Assembly (NCBI RefSeq): GCF_030816725.1
Contig: NZ_JAUSYG010000001.1
Span: forward strand, 1,612,001 to 1,676,000
Length of the DNA stretch: 64,000 nt
Direction: 5' to 3'
From: Pseudarthrobacter defluvii
Lineage (GTDB): Bacteria > Actinomycetota > Actinomycetes > Actinomycetales > Micrococcaceae
Made by a program: the position numbers and the translations under genes
Shown: positions 1 to 10,070 of the stretch, in pieces
How positions within the stretch are numbered: the stretch's first letter is position 1
How the letters are laid out: every line of letters starts with the position of its first letter
Notes under the pieces: generated by a model
Told to the model about the DNA's origin: nothing
The model's input: the letters and a program-made list of their open reading frames with translations, nothing else
Database searches by the model: none

Positions 1-2
1 GG

Positions 3-452
3 GAGTACATCTACCTCGGCCAGGGCGAGAAGCTCACCCACGGCAAGAACAAGGCGTCCATCCTCGCAGACACCATGGAGGCCCTGATAGGGGCAACCTA
101 CGTCTCCAACGACATCGAGACAGCGCGCCAGCTGGTCATGCGGCTGGTCGGTCCGCTGCTGAAGGATGCGGCCGTCCTGGGCGCCGGTACCGACTGGAAG
201 ACCAGCATCCAGGAACTTGCGGCCAGCCGGCAGTTGGGCAGTATCCACTATGCGGTGGACGGGACCGGTCCGGACCATGCCCGCACCTTCACCGCCGTCC
301 TGAACATCGGCGGAACGGCGTACGGCAAGGGTTCCGGCCACTCCAAAAAGGAAGCGGAACAGGAAGCCGCGGCGGATGCCTGGCGCGTGCTTTCCGGCGC
401 TGCGGCCCAGGCGGCCTCCAGTGCCGGTGCCGGCTCCGTGGCCGCCCAGTAG
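3..452 (+). CDS. rnc: Ribonuclease III, C-terminal part (5' end outside the window)
   Basis: RNase III cleaves double-stranded RNA during rRNA and mRNA maturation. The reading frame is open from base 3 and enters the window inside the catalytic domain: the stretch [20 protein letters not shown] holds the conserved D and E of the second acidic metal-binding motif. A C-terminal double-stranded RNA-binding domain follows, with the typical end [16 protein letters not shown], and then an Ala-rich tail. The stop lies 5 bases before mutM, so the two genes are probably co-transcribed. The N-terminal half, including the first catalytic motif, cannot be seen. Confidence 0.95.
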   Translation, partial: EYIYLGQGEKLTHGKNKASILADTMEALIGATYVSNDIETARQLVMRLVGPLLKDAAVLGAGTDWKTSIQELAASRQLGSIHYAVDGTGPDHARTFTAVLNIGGTAYGKGSGHSKKEAEQEAAADAWRVLSGAAAQAASSAGAGSVAAQ

Positions 453-457
453 CGTCC

Positions 458-1423
458 GTGCCCGAACTGCCCGAGGTGGAGGTTGTCCGCCGTGGCCTGG
501 TGAACTGGGTGCGCGGCAGGACCATCGACGCCGTCGATGTCCTCGATCCGCGCTCCATCCGCCGCCATGCCCTTGGCGTGGAGGACTTCATCGGCAACCT
601 CGAAGGTGCCGTGGTGTCCGACGTCGTGCGCCGGGGCAAGTTCCTCTGGATGCCGCTGCTTGACAGCGCCGCTCCCGGCCCCGGCAACCCGGCCGGCGGC
701 GTGCCGGAGGTCGCGCTCATGGCACATTTGGGCATGAGCGGGCAACTGCTGATGCAGGATTCAGCCGTCCCCGATGAGAAGCACCTCAAGGTCCGGTTCC
801 GGCTCAGTCCGCGGGACGGGATGCCGGAGCAACTGCGGTTCGTGGACCAGCGGATCTTCGGCGGGCTGTTCGTCACCGCACTGGTACCTACCGACGACGG
901 CGGTCCAGGCGGCCTCGCGGAATCCCCCCTTCCCCTCATTGCAGAGGAAGCGGCACATATCGCCCGGGACCCCCTGGACCCTGCCTTCTCCTTCGACCTC
1001 TTCTACCAGCGTCTCCGCAAGCGGAAAACGGGGCTGAAGCGGGCACTGCTGGACCAGGGCCTCGTGTCGGGAATTGGCAACATCTATGCCGACGAAGCCC
1101 TGTGGCGTGCCCGCCTGCATTTTGCCCGCGCCACCGACACCCTTCGCAGGAGTGAAGCCCAGCGCGTCCTGGAGAGCGCACGTGAGGTCATGCTTGATGC
1201 CCTGGCAGCAGGCGGAACGAGCTTCGATTCCCTCTATGTCAACGTCAACGGTGCCTCAGGCTACTTCGACCGGTCCCTCAATGCGTACGGCCGGCAGGGC
1301 GAGCCCTGCAAACGGTGCGCCGCAGCCGGTATCCACTCGGTTATCCGCAGGGACCAGTTCATGAACCGGTCGTCCCACACCTGCCCCGTATGCCAGCCCC
1401 GGCCCCGCAACGGCCGCTGGTAA
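458..1423 (+). CDS. mutM: Formamidopyrimidine-DNA glycosylase (Fpg/MutM)
   Basis: The enzyme removes oxidised purines such as 8-oxoguanine and nicks the abasic site. It starts at GTG and reads MPELPEVE, which places the catalytic proline and glutamate at residues 2 and 3; the conserved lysine lies in RRGKFLW (K61). The C-terminus has the zinc finger CKRC...CPVCQ and the DNA-binding arginine in [12 protein letters not shown]. At 321 aa it is longer than the roughly 270 aa E. coli enzyme, through loops near residues 68-85 and 145-165. rnc-mutM followed by smc is a common actinobacterial order, but here the ole genes intervene on the other strand. Confidence 0.96.
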   Translation: MPELPEVEVVRRGLVNWVRGRTIDAVDVLDPRSIRRHALGVEDFIGNLEGAVVSDVVRRGKFLWMPLLDSAAPGPGNPAGGVPEVALMAHLGMSGQLLMQDSAVPDEKHLKVRFRLSPRDGMPEQLRFVDQRIFGGLFVTALVPTDDGGPGGLAESPLPLIAEEAAHIARDPLDPAFSFDLFYQRLRKRKTGLKRALLDQGLVSGIGNIYADEALWRARLHFARATDTLRRSEAQRVLESAREVMLDALAAGGTSFDSLYVNVNGASGYFDRSLNAYGRQGEPCKRCAAAGIHSVIRRDQFMNRSSHTCPVCQPRPRNGRW

Positions 1424-1461
1424 CGCCGGCCTGATCCGGCCCGCCCAGCCCGCAGTCCGGC

Positions 1462-2433
1462 TCAACGGGAGCCGTAGTAGTCCGCCAGCCGGACCAGGCC
1501 TTCGTCGATGGACACTTCGGGGGCCCAGGCGAGGAGCGAGCGGGTTTCCCGCTGGTCGAACCAGTGCGCCGTCGACAGCTGCTCTGCAAGGAACCTGGTC
1601 ATGGGCGGCTCATCCTGCTTACCCAGCCGAAGCCATGCCCTCTCCACCACTGATCCTGCGAGCCGGGCCAGCCGGCCCGGGACGGACCACGACGGTACGG
1701 GCACCCCGCCGGCGGCGCAGATTCCTGCGATGAGTTCCCCCACGGGCCGCGGCTCCCCGTTGGTTACCACCAGGGCCCTGCCATGGATGTGTTCCATTCG
1801 GTCCAACGCAGCAACAATGGCCGCTGCTGCGTTGTCCACGTACGTGGTGTCGATCAAGGCTGCCCCCGCATTGAGCAGCGGCAGCCGGTTCCGGGCCGCC
1901 CGTGCCATGACACGTTCCACCAGCTGGGTGTCTCCGGGGCCCCACACCACGTGCGGGCGCACCGCGGCGACGCGGAAGTGCGGGGCGTCCGCGGCAAGGG
2001 CCAGCAACTCCGCCTGGGCCTTGGTGCGGGAGTAGTCGCCGTGGGCGTGGACCGGGTCGGCCGGCTCTGCTCCCAGTCCTGCGATGGCTGCACCCGAGTT
2101 GGCGACCGATGGCGAGGAAACGAAGACGAAGTCGCGGATCCCGGCTTCGCGGGCGGCCAGGAGCAGGCGGCGGGTTCCCTGGACGTTCACTTCGTCAAAC
2201 TCTTCGGCGCGGCCGGTGAAGGAAACCTTGGCCGCCAGGTGGACCACGGCTTCAGCGTCCCGGACCGCGGCCCTGACCGCTGCCTCATCGGTGAGGGAGC
2301 CGCAGCAGTCCGTGGCGCCGTCGACCCCTGAGGGGCGCCGCTGGAAGGTGGTGACGGCATGGCCCTTCTGCACCAAAAGGGCCGCGACCTCCCGGCCCAG
2401 CAGGCCGCTGGCACCGGTGACCAAGACCCTCAT
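1462..2433 (-). CDS. oleD: NAD(P)-dependent 2-alkyl-3-ketoalkanoate reductase OleD
   Basis: OleD reduces the 2-alkyl-3-keto acid made by OleA to the 2-alkyl-3-hydroxy acid in head-to-head olefin synthesis. The protein (323 aa) is an extended short-chain dehydrogenase of the 3-beta-HSD type: N-terminal MRVLVTGASGLLG nucleotide-binding loop, VHLAAKV, and the catalytic YSRTK (YxxxK). I chose the ATG at 2433 because it overlaps the oleBC stop as ATGA and begins directly at the Rossmann fold; a longer reading frame only adds residues without homology. Function rests on the fold plus its place directly after oleBC. Sequence alone would also allow another NAD-dependent epimerase. Confidence 0.88.
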   Translation of the reverse strand: MRVLVTGASGLLGREVAALLVQKGHAVTTFQRRPSGVDGATDCCGSLTDEAAVRAAVRDAEAVVHLAAKVSFTGRAEEFDEVNVQGTRRLLLAAREAGIRDFVFVSSPSVANSGAAIAGLGAEPADPVHAHGDYSRTKAQAELLALAADAPHFRVAAVRPHVVWGPGDTQLVERVMARAARNRLPLLNAGAALIDTTYVDNAAAAIVAALDRMEHIHGRALVVTNGEPRPVGELIAGICAAGGVPVPSWSVPGRLARLAGSVVERAWLRLGKQDEPPMTRFLAEQLSTAHWFDQRETRSLLAWAPEVSIDEGLVRLADYYGSR

Positions 2434-5114
2434 GGCGTCCCCGGCCGGCCGCCGGCCAGCACGGACGAGGCCCACCGGGACAGCCTGGTCCTGTCGATCT
2501 TTGCGTTATGGCGGATGTCGGTGGGCTGCGCAGGAACAACCAGGACGGCAGCGACGGAGACGCCCGCGCTGCGGGCCGCGGCGCGCACTTTGCCTGCAAG
2601 TTCCACCCCGGCAAGGCCTGCGCTGCGGGAGGGCGGGTTGGTTTCGACGACGGCGGCGACAGCTTGCGTCCCGGCCGGTCCCACGCCCACCACGGCCGCC
2701 ATGCGGACGCCGTCCACGCCTTCGATGGACTGCTCCGCGCCCACCGGGGTCACTACGTCCCCGGCCGCCGTAATGACGTGGGCAAGGCGGCCTTCCACCC
2801 ATAGCCGCCCCTGGGCGTCGAAGTGGCCCACGTCCCCGGTGCGGTGCCATCCGGAGGGGCCGGTACTCAGCTCCTGGGTCAGCCAGAGGCGGTCATAGGC
2901 GTCCTTGACATGCGGCGCACCGACCAGGATCTCTCCCGTTATGCCGGCCCCGGTGACAGGTGCCGACCCGGGGGCGGTGCCGTCCGGGGCAAGGGGAACG
3001 ACGGCTACGCTTGCGCCGTGCACGGGCCAGCCCACGCAGACGCCGTTGCCGGCCCCGGTCATTGTTCCGCCAGCGGCGTCGGCTGCGGCCGCCTGGATCT
3101 GTTCAAGGCTGATGTCGGTGACGGGCAGCGCCTCGGTCATCCCGTACGGGGTGTGCAGCGAGGCGCGGGGCACCAGCTGCTGCACCTCCGCGAGGAGTGG
3201 TTCCGGAACGGGCGCCCCGGCGGAGAGGAGCAGGTCAACGCGTTCGAGTGCCGCCCTGCCCCCCGCGGTCAGTCCTTCGCGCGTGGCAACAACGTTCCGC
3301 AGGGCGGCGGGGGAGGCGAAAACCACGGTGGCGTCGATGGCGGCCGCGGCATCGGCGAGGGCGCGGGCCGTCAGGGTGCGGGGCGCCGTGACGTCCATCG
3401 CCGGCGTCACCGAGACGGCCCCCAGTGCCGGCCCCAGCAGGGCAAAGGGTGCGAAGCCGGCCACCAGGCGCTGGCCGGGACGGATTCCGAAGGTTTCGGC
3501 AACGGTGTCCCGCATGGCGGCGAGCTGCCGGTGGGTGTACAGCACACCCTTGGCAGGACCCGTCGAACCGGATGTAAAGAGCACGGCGGCGGGGGAGTCC
3601 GGGCCCGGCAGGGACGTTGCCACAGGGCCGGCAGCCCCAGCCGCTGCCGTGGACCCCGCCCTGGCCAGGGTGGCAAGGGAGGTTTCCACCCCAAGAAGCC
3701 GACGGCGGCCGGCGGGAAGGTCTCGCACGCTGATCCGCCGTGCCGCCCAGTTAAGCGCGCGGGCGGCGGCCAGGGCCTTATCGATTCCGATCAGGACGTC
3801 GGGAGTGGCGCCCTTGACTGCCCGGCTTAGGCCCCTGGTGCCAAGGCCCGCGTCCGCCACTACGACCACCGCGCCAAGGCGCAGGCAGGCGTACAGCGCC
3901 ACGGTCAGGTCCACGCCGGGCGGAACCATCAGGCTTACCCGGCTGCCGGGTCCAATCCCAGCCTCCCGCAGGCCCGCGGCAAGGTGGTCGACGCCCGTCT
4001 CCAACTGCTGCCACGTCAGTGCACGGGCCACGGTGCCGTTCGGTGCCATTTCGACGACGGCCCTCGCGTCTGCCGAGGGTCCCGCCGCCAGCTGCGCAAG
4101 GGGAGCCCACAGCGGCTCAAAGCCATCACTGCCCTGCGCGGCGGCGCCGGCTGGGGCAGGGCGAACGACGCCGGGTACATTGCCGCCGCCGGTGAGGCTT
4201 GCGAGCCAGTCGAAGATGGGCGCGGCAATGTCGCGGTCCTCGGCGACCAGGTGTCCGGCGCCCTCGTACCGGTGCACATCCGCGTGCGGGAGCCGGGCAA
4301 GGAGGTCTTTCAGGTAGCGGTCGGAAAAGATGGGGTCCCGCGGGCCCCACAGCATCAGGGCAGGCACATCGAGACCGTGCAGGCCTTCCGCAACACCGGT
4401 GAGGGCAGCAAAGCTGGGATGGGAGGCGTCAACGGGAATGTCCGCCACGAAGTTTCCCACCCCCACCCGGCGGGAAGGTCCGCGGTAGGGGGCCATGTAG
4501 GCGTTACGGACCTCCGTGGACAGCGGCGGGTGCGCCAGCGAATGCGTCACCCGCAGGAAAGCGTCGGAGGTGGTGGTTCCCAATTTGTGCACGGCAGGGT
4601 GGAGGGCAAGGCGCAGTGCCGGCGGAATGGGGGAGCCGGCAGGCTGGTGGACGGCGGTGTTGGTCAGCACAAGGCCGGCCAGTTGGCTGCGGTGGGCCAG
4701 CGCCCACCCGAGGCTGATCACACCACCCCAGTCGTGGCCCACCGACACGACAGGCCCGTCCAGGGCCAGCGCGTCGGTGAGGTCGCCCAGGTCGTTGATT
4801 CTGTCGGCCAGCCGCCGGAAAGTTCCGGTGCGCTCTGAAAAACCCATGTCCAGCTGGTCCACGGCCACCACACGCCACGGATGCGCCGCGTCGGAGCCGG
4901 CGGCCAGCAGGGTCCGCCACAGGTAGGACCAGGTGGGGTTGCCGTGCACGCACAGCAGTGTGCCCAGGGGTGTCAGGCCGCGGCGGGCCAGTTCTGCGCC
5001 GTTGTCCAGCAGGTGCCAGCGGCGCATCGTGCCCGGGCGATCAGCGCCGGAGGTGGACGGGACATCGAGTTGACGTGACCACTCGGCGTTGACGCCGGGC
5101 CAGTCCGCGATCAC
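2430..5114 (-). CDS. oleBC: OleBC fusion: beta-lactone decarboxylase plus beta-lactone synthetase
   Basis: This 894-aa protein joins two Ole enzymes. Residues about 1-305 are an alpha/beta hydrolase of the haloalkane-dehalogenase type: HGNPTWSYLW at 57-66, nucleophile D128 in VGHDWGG, and H288 in EGAGHL; OleB decarboxylates the beta-lactone to the cis-olefin. Residues about 335-894 are an AMP-binding ligase with the P-loop FTSGSTGPAKG near 513 and GMTEALPVTD; OleC forms the beta-lactone with ATP. A Gly/Ala/Pro-rich linker (about 309-330) joins them. The fused form is known in actinobacteria. I chose GTG at 5114 because it overlaps the oleA stop (GTGA); the open frame extends further upstream but there it shadows oleA. 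Confidence 0.93.
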   Translation of the reverse strand: MIADWPGVNAEWSRQLDVPSTSGADRPGTMRRWHLLDNGAELARRGLTPLGTLLCVHGNPTWSYLWRTLLAAGSDAAHPWRVVAVDQLDMGFSERTGTFRRLADRINDLGDLTDALALDGPVVSVGHDWGGVISLGWALAHRSQLAGLVLTNTAVHQPAGSPIPPALRLALHPAVHKLGTTTSDAFLRVTHSLAHPPLSTEVRNAYMAPYRGPSRRVGVGNFVADIPVDASHPSFAALTGVAEGLHGLDVPALMLWGPRDPIFSDRYLKDLLARLPHADVHRYEGAGHLVAEDRDIAAPIFDWLASLTGGGNVPGVVRPAPAGAAAQGSDGFEPLWAPLAQLAAGPSADARAVVEMAPNGTVARALTWQQLETGVDHLAAGLREAGIGPGSRVSLMVPPGVDLTVALYACLRLGAVVVVADAGLGTRGLSRAVKGATPDVLIGIDKALAAARALNWAARRISVRDLPAGRRRLLGVETSLATLARAGSTAAAGAAGPVATSLPGPDSPAAVLFTSGSTGPAKGVLYTHRQLAAMRDTVAETFGIRPGQRLVAGFAPFALLGPALGAVSVTPAMDVTAPRTLTARALADAAAAIDATVVFASPAALRNVVATREGLTAGGRAALERVDLLLSAGAPVPEPLLAEVQQLVPRASLHTPYGMTEALPVTDISLEQIQAAAADAAGGTMTGAGNGVCVGWPVHGASVAVVPLAPDGTAPGSAPVTGAGITGEILVGAPHVKDAYDRLWLTQELSTGPSGWHRTGDVGHFDAQGRLWVEGRLAHVITAAGDVVTPVGAEQSIEGVDGVRMAAVVGVGPAGTQAVAAVVETNPPSRSAGLAGVELAGKVRAAARSAGVSVAAVLVVPAQPTDIRHNAKIDRTRLSRWASSVLAGGRPGTP

Positions 5115-6133
5115 CAAACGATTTCCAGCATGGCGGTGTTCAGGCCGGACCCGACGCCCATGCACAGGACCCGGTCCCCGCTGCCCAAGGACTGTGCCTC
5201 GGCGGCGAGTGTCATGGGAAGGGAGGCGGGCCCCACATTGCCCCAGTGCGGGAACGTGATGGGCACCTTGTCCGGGTCCAGATCGATCGCCTCGATGATG
5301 GCCTGCGTGTACGCGTTGCTGACCTGGTGGGTGACGTAGCGGTCCATGGCCGCCCAGTCCCACTCGGGCTGGGCCTCATGCCAGGCGTCGACGACGAGCT
5401 CCAGCCCGCCGTCGAGCAGGCCCCTGGTATCCGTGTGCATGCCGTCGATGCCGCCCACGCACAGTTCGTGGTGCTCGGTGCCGGCACGCATTACGCCGCC
5501 CACCACGCGGTGCGCGCCGGGATGCCCATCCGCCGGTCCCAGGACGGCGGCGGCGGCTCCGGACCCGAGCGTCAGCGTGGCGAACTCCCGGTTGAAGTCA
5601 TCCCGCGTTGTCTCGGGCCGCTGGAGGCGCTCCAGGGTGGCCTCCTGGGTCAGCTGGGCGTCCTCGCCGTTCACGATGACGGCGTATCTGATCTGGCCCG
5701 AGTCAATCATGTTGGCGGCCAGGGTCAGGGCGTTGACGAATCCCAGGCAGGCGTTGGCAAGGTCGAAGTTCATGGCCGACGACGGCAGGCCGAGTCCGTG
5801 GTGGATCTTCACCGCCACGGACGGTTCAAGGTTGCGCCTGGTCACCGAGGTGTTGATCAGCAGGCCGACGTCGGATGCCTCGATGCCCGCCTCGGCCAGG
5901 GCCTTGGCGCCGGCTTCCGTGGCGGCGTCATCGAACGACGTTCCGGGGGCCCACCAGCGGCGGTGGGTGATGCCTGCCACGCGTTCGAGCAACCGCGGCG
6001 GAAACTTCAGCCGCTGCAGGGTTGCCGCCAGGCGGCGGTCAAAGTCCGTGGAGCTCACAATCCTTGGAGCTTCAACGCTGCTGACCGAGAGCAGCGCAGT
6101 GTTGCTGTGGCGGAAGGTTGCATTACCTGCCAA
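5111..6133 (-). CDS. oleA: Acyl-CoA head-to-head condensing enzyme OleA (thiolase fold)
   Basis: OleA joins two fatty acyl-CoA chains to a beta-keto acid, the first step of long-chain olefin synthesis. The 340-aa protein is KAS III-like with catalytic C129 in NACLGFVNAL, the glutamate typical of OleA at E103 (RNLEPS, 26 residues before the Cys), the histidine in VTHQVSNAY and the asparagine in GNVGPASLP. It ends GSGLNTAMLEIVW, as in Xanthomonas OleA. I prefer the TTG at 6133, preceded by GAAGAGGGG at a 6-7 base spacing, so the protein begins MAGNATF; an ATG at 6163 lacks a usable ribosome site. It leads the oleA-oleBC-oleD operon, divergent from smc. Confidence 0.93.
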   Translation of the reverse strand: MAGNATFRHSNTALLSVSSVEAPRIVSSTDFDRRLAATLQRLKFPPRLLERVAGITHRRWWAPGTSFDDAATEAGAKALAEAGIEASDVGLLINTSVTRRNLEPSVAVKIHHGLGLPSSAMNFDLANACLGFVNALTLAANMIDSGQIRYAVIVNGEDAQLTQEATLERLQRPETTRDDFNREFATLTLGSGAAAAVLGPADGHPGAHRVVGGVMRAGTEHHELCVGGIDGMHTDTRGLLDGGLELVVDAWHEAQPEWDWAAMDRYVTHQVSNAYTQAIIEAIDLDPDKVPITFPHWGNVGPASLPMTLAAEAQSLGSGDRVLCMGVGSGLNTAMLEIVW

Positions 6134-6364
6134 TTCAAGCCCCTCTTCGTTTCTGTCCCGCATTCCTGCGGTGACTGTACCCACAAAAACGCAGGCTCAA
6201 GAGCTTAACTATGCCTTTGCCTGCCCGGAACATGCATATTCACCCCTGGCGCAGGCATCCGCTTCCGGGCGCTGCTGCGGGGAAATGTCGGTCCTGCGCA
6301 GTAGATTGTAGTGAGCCGGTTCCCGCAATCATGCCCTCACCCGCTCCAGGAGACCAGGAAAGCC

Positions 6365-9300
6365 TTGCACCTCAAAAGCCTCACCGTCCGGGGGTTCAAG
6401 TCCTTTGCGTCCGCCACCACCTTTGACTTCGAACCCGGCGTCACAGCCGTGGTGGGCCCCAACGGGTCCGGGAAGTCCAACGTAGTGGACGCCCTGGCGT
6501 GGGTCATGGGCGAGCAAGGGGCCAAAACCCTCCGCGGCGGCAAGATGGAGGACGTCATCTTCGCCGGGACGTCCGGGCGGCCGCCCCTTGGCCGCGCCCA
6601 CGTGTCGCTCACCATCGACAACACCGACGGTGCCCTGCCTATCGAATACAGCGAAGTCACCATTTCCCGCACGCTGTTCCGGACGGGCGGCTCCGAGTAT
6701 GCCATCAACGGTGCCGGCTGCCGGCTGCTGGACATCCAGGAACTGCTCTCGGACTCCGGCCTGGGGCGGGAAATGCACGTCATCGTGGGCCAGGGCCAGC
6801 TGGACCGGGTGCTGCACGCCACCCCCGAGGACCGCCGCGGCTTCATAGAGGAGGCGGCAGGGATCCTCAAGCACCGCCGCCGTAAGGAACGGACGGTGCG
6901 GAAACTGGAGGCCATGCAGGCCAACCTCCAGCGCCTCACCGATCTCACCGGAGAAATCCGGCGCCAGCTCACGCCCCTGGGCAAGCAGGCCGAGGTGGCC
7001 CGCCGCGCCCAGCGCGTCCAGTTCGACGTCCGGGACGCCCGCGCCCGCCTGCTGGCCGACGACCTTGTCCAGCTGCAGCTGGCGCTGGAACAGGATGTGG
7101 CGGACGAGGCCGCGCTCAAGGCCCGGCGCACCGCCGTCGAGCAGGAGCTCGAAGCCGGCCGCAGGCAACAGGCTTCGCTGGAGCAGTTGGCGGCAGAGGC
7201 CACACCCCGGCTCAACGCCGCCCGGGACACCTGGTACCGGCTCTCCACCGCCCGGGAGCGGCTGAGGTCGCTCGGATCGCTGGCCACTGAACGCAGCCGC
7301 CTGCTTGGTTCCGACGACGCCGCACCGGCCCCGGGCCGCGACCCCGAACAGCTCGAACGCCAGGCGGCCCGGGTGCGGCAGGAGCTGGCCGAGCTTGAAC
7401 AGGACATCGAATCCAGGCGCAGCGCCCTGGATGCGGCCAGTGCCGCGAAGGCCGACGCAGAGCAGGCGGCCCTGGCAGAAGACCAGCGGCTCACGGCCCA
7501 GCTCCGCGCTGCAGCCGACCGGCGGGAAGGACTGGCGCGGCTGGCGGGACAGGTGGCGGCCGCCAGGTCCCGCGTGGAGTCCGCGCAGGCGGAACTCGGG
7601 CGGCTGCGGGAATCCCTCGCCGCCGGCACGGAACGCCGCGCCCGGGCGCAGGCCGAGTTCACCGCACTGGAGAACCAGGTGGCCGGTGTGGAGGAGGGGG
7701 AAGAATCCCTTGACGCCGATTACGAGGCCGCAAGCGAAACCCTGGACGCCGTGCTCCAGGAAATCGCGGACCTCAAGGCAGCCGTCAACGAAGGAGTCCG
7801 GAAACGGGACGCTTTGGCCGCCCGGCTCGATGCCCTCAAGCTGGGCCTTGACCGCAAGGACGGCGCCCGGCACGCCCTTGAATCAGGCCTGGCCGGGGTC
7901 CGGGAAAGCCTCGCCGCCGCAATCACCGTCCGGGCCGGTTATGAAGCGGCAGTCGCCGCCGCCCTGGGGCAGGCGTCCGAGGCAGTGCTGGTCCAGGACC
8001 AGGACGCTGCCCTTGCGGTGCTGCAGCGGCTCAAGGACGACGACGCCGGGCGGGCGTCGCTGCTCCTCGCATCGGCTGCGTCCGGCCCGCAGGGGGACGG
8101 GCGCAACGGGAAGGGGCACAACATGCCGCTGCCCGAAGGTGCGCAATGGGCTGCGGACCTCGTCGACGGGCCTGCGGGGCCTGTTGCCCTGGTCCGGCAC
8201 CTGCTGGCCGGGACCGCCGTCGTCACCGGCCTCGACGCCGCGGCAGCCCTCGTGGCCTCGCAGCCGGGCATGACGGCCGTCACCAGCGAAGGGGACGTGT
8301 TCACCGCCGCAACGGTGGCCGGCGGGTCGGCCAAGGCGCCGTCGCTTCTCGAGGTGCAGGCGGCAGTGGACGACGCCGACCGCAGCCTTTCCACGGTCAC
8401 CGCGGATTTGGAGCGGAACAGGTTCGCCCTGGCCGCAGCAGAGGCACGGCGCGCAGGTGCGCAGGCGGAGGCCGATGCCGCCTTGGACAAGCTGCACGAA
8501 TCCGACGCCCGCCTCGCCGCCGTGGCTGAGCGCCTGGGCCACCTGAACTCCGTCCTGCGCAGCGCCGTTGGCGAGAGCGAGCGCCTGGCAGCGTCGTTGG
8601 CGCGGGCGGAGGAAAACGTCGCTGCTGAGCAGGAAGCGCTCGCCGCCGTCACAGCCCGTCTGGCAGCGGCCCAGGAAGCGCCCGTTGAAGAGGAACCCTC
8701 CACTGAACAACGGGACGCCCTGGCGCGTGCAGCATCGGCCGCCCGCGCGGCCGAGGTGGAGGCGCGGCTGTCCCTGCGCAGTGCCGAAGAGCAGTTGGCG
8801 GCCACCCGCAACCGGGTGGCGTCGCTGGAACGTGCCGCCGCCACCGAGCGCCGTGCCCGCGAAGAAGCCGCCGAGCGCGCCCGGCGCCGCCGCATCCAGG
8901 CCAAGCGTGCGGCAGCCGTTTCCGCGGGGGTGGAACTGGCGTTGAAGTATGTGGACATCTCCGTGGACCTGGCCCGGCACGAACGGGACCTGGCCGAGGA
9001 AAACCGCGAGCTGCGTGACCGCGGGCTGCGCGAGGTCCGGGAGGCGAATGATGCCCTGGCCCGGGAACTGGCCCAGCTCACCGACAACGTGCACCGTGAC
9101 GAGCTGGCCCGGGCCCAGCAGCGGGCCAGGATCGAGGCGGTGGAGACCCGCTCGGTGGACGAACTGGGCATCAGCCCCGAGGCGCTGGTGGAGGAGTTCG
9201 GCCCGCATGTTCCCGTCCCGGTTCCGGCAGAGGAATCCAGCGACAAATGGGCGGCCCTCCGCGCCCCCGTCGATGCCGGCGGCGAGGAGATTCGGGAAGG

Positions 9301-9967
9301 AAAGCCCTACGTCCGGCAGGAGCAGGAGAAACGGCTGCGGAAGGCCGAGCGGGACCTCGCGAGCCTGGGCAAAGTCAACCCCCTGGCGTTGGAGGAATTC
9401 GCGGCGCTGGAGGAGCGGCACCAGTTCCTCAGCACCCAGCTCGAGGACCTGAAGGCCAGCCGGCGGGACCTGCTGGACATCATCAAGGAAGTGGATGACA
9501 GGGTCCAACGGGTCTTTGCCGAAGCATTCGAGGACACCCAGGCCCAATTCGTCCGGGTTTTCGATCGGCTTTTCCCCGGCGGCGAGGGCCGCCTGGTCTT
9601 GACCGATCCTGCGGACATGCTCACCACGGGCATCGAGGTGGAGGCCCGCCCCGCCGGCAAGAAGATCAAGCGGCTGTCCCTGCTCTCCGGCGGTGAGCGG
9701 TCCCTGACCGCGGTGGCGCTGCTGGTGGCCATCTTCAAGGCGCGGCCCTCGCCGTTCTATGTCATGGACGAGGTCGAAGCGGCCCTGGACGACACCAACC
9801 TCGGCCGGCTCATCACCATCTTCGAAGAGCTCCGCGAGTCCAGCCAGCTCATCGTCATCACGCACCAGAAGCGGACCATGGAAGTGGCGGACGCGCTGTA
9901 CGGCGTGACCATGAGGGGCGACGGCGTTTCCACCGTGATCAGCCAGCGCCTCGGAGTGGAGGCGTAA
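6365..9967 (+). CDS. smc: Chromosome segregation ATPase SMC
   Basis: SMC forms the condensin core with ScpA and ScpB and organises and segregates the chromosome. The 1200-aa protein has Walker A GPNGSGKSN at 31-39, a long coiled coil, a hinge around residues 510-660, a second coiled coil, the ABC signature LLSGGERSL and Walker B FYVMDEVEAALDD. I chose the TTG at 6365, preceded by AGGAAAG, because the protein then starts MHLKSLTVRGFKSF directly at the ATPase head. An upstream GTG at 6311 only adds an unconserved leader. A TAGATT hexamer at 6303-6308 may be the -10 element. scpA and scpB are not in the window. Confidence 0.96.
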   Translation: MHLKSLTVRGFKSFASATTFDFEPGVTAVVGPNGSGKSNVVDALAWVMGEQGAKTLRGGKMEDVIFAGTSGRPPLGRAHVSLTIDNTDGALPIEYSEVTISRTLFRTGGSEYAINGAGCRLLDIQELLSDSGLGREMHVIVGQGQLDRVLHATPEDRRGFIEEAAGILKHRRRKERTVRKLEAMQANLQRLTDLTGEIRRQLTPLGKQAEVARRAQRVQFDVRDARARLLADDLVQLQLALEQDVADEAALKARRTAVEQELEAGRRQQASLEQLAAEATPRLNAARDTWYRLSTARERLRSLGSLATERSRLLGSDDAAPAPGRDPEQLERQAARVRQELAELEQDIESRRSALDAASAAKADAEQAALAEDQRLTAQLRAAADRREGLARLAGQVAAARSRVESAQAELGRLRESLAAGTERRARAQAEFTALENQVAGVEEGEESLDADYEAASETLDAVLQEIADLKAAVNEGVRKRDALAARLDALKLGLDRKDGARHALESGLAGVRESLAAAITVRAGYEAAVAAALGQASEAVLVQDQDAALAVLQRLKDDDAGRASLLLASAASGPQGDGRNGKGHNMPLPEGAQWAADLVDGPAGPVALVRHLLAGTAVVTGLDAAAALVASQPGMTAVTSEGDVFTAATVAGGSAKAPSLLEVQAAVDDADRSLSTVTADLERNRFALAAAEARRAGAQAEADAALDKLHESDARLAAVAERLGHLNSVLRSAVGESERLAASLARAEENVAAEQEALAAVTARLAAAQEAPVEEEPSTEQRDALARAASAARAAEVEARLSLRSAEEQLAATRNRVASLERAAATERRAREEAAERARRRRIQAKRAAAVSAGVELALKYVDISVDLARHERDLAEENRELRDRGLREVREANDALARELAQLTDNVHRDELARAQQRARIEAVETRSVDELGISPEALVEEFGPHVPVPVPAEESSDKWAALRAPVDAGGEEIREGKPYVRQEQEKRLRKAERDLASLGKVNPLALEEFAALEERHQFLSTQLEDLKASRRDLLDIIKEVDDRVQRVFAEAFEDTQAQFVRVFDRLFPGGEGRLVLTDPADMLTTGIEVEARPAGKKIKRLSLLSGGERSLTAVALLVAIFKARPSPFYVMDEVEAALDDTNLGRLITIFEELRESSQLIVITHQKRTMEVADALYGVTMRGDGVSTVISQRLGVEA

Positions 9968-10070
9968 CAGCGGGCCGGGTTTGCCGCCGGAGGGCGGACG
10001 GCTGAAAGGGGCAGGTCAGCTGCATGGACGCCCCGGAAACCGGGCAGGCCGTTTATGAGAAGCTAGGGGA

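Noticed and set aside
5115..5363. Upstream extension of oleBC
   Set aside because: The residues before GTG at 5114 are the shifted frame of oleA and have no homology.
7883..9865. 660-aa minus-strand frame inside smc
   Set aside because: Antisense shadow of the GC-rich smc coiled coil; no recognisable domain.
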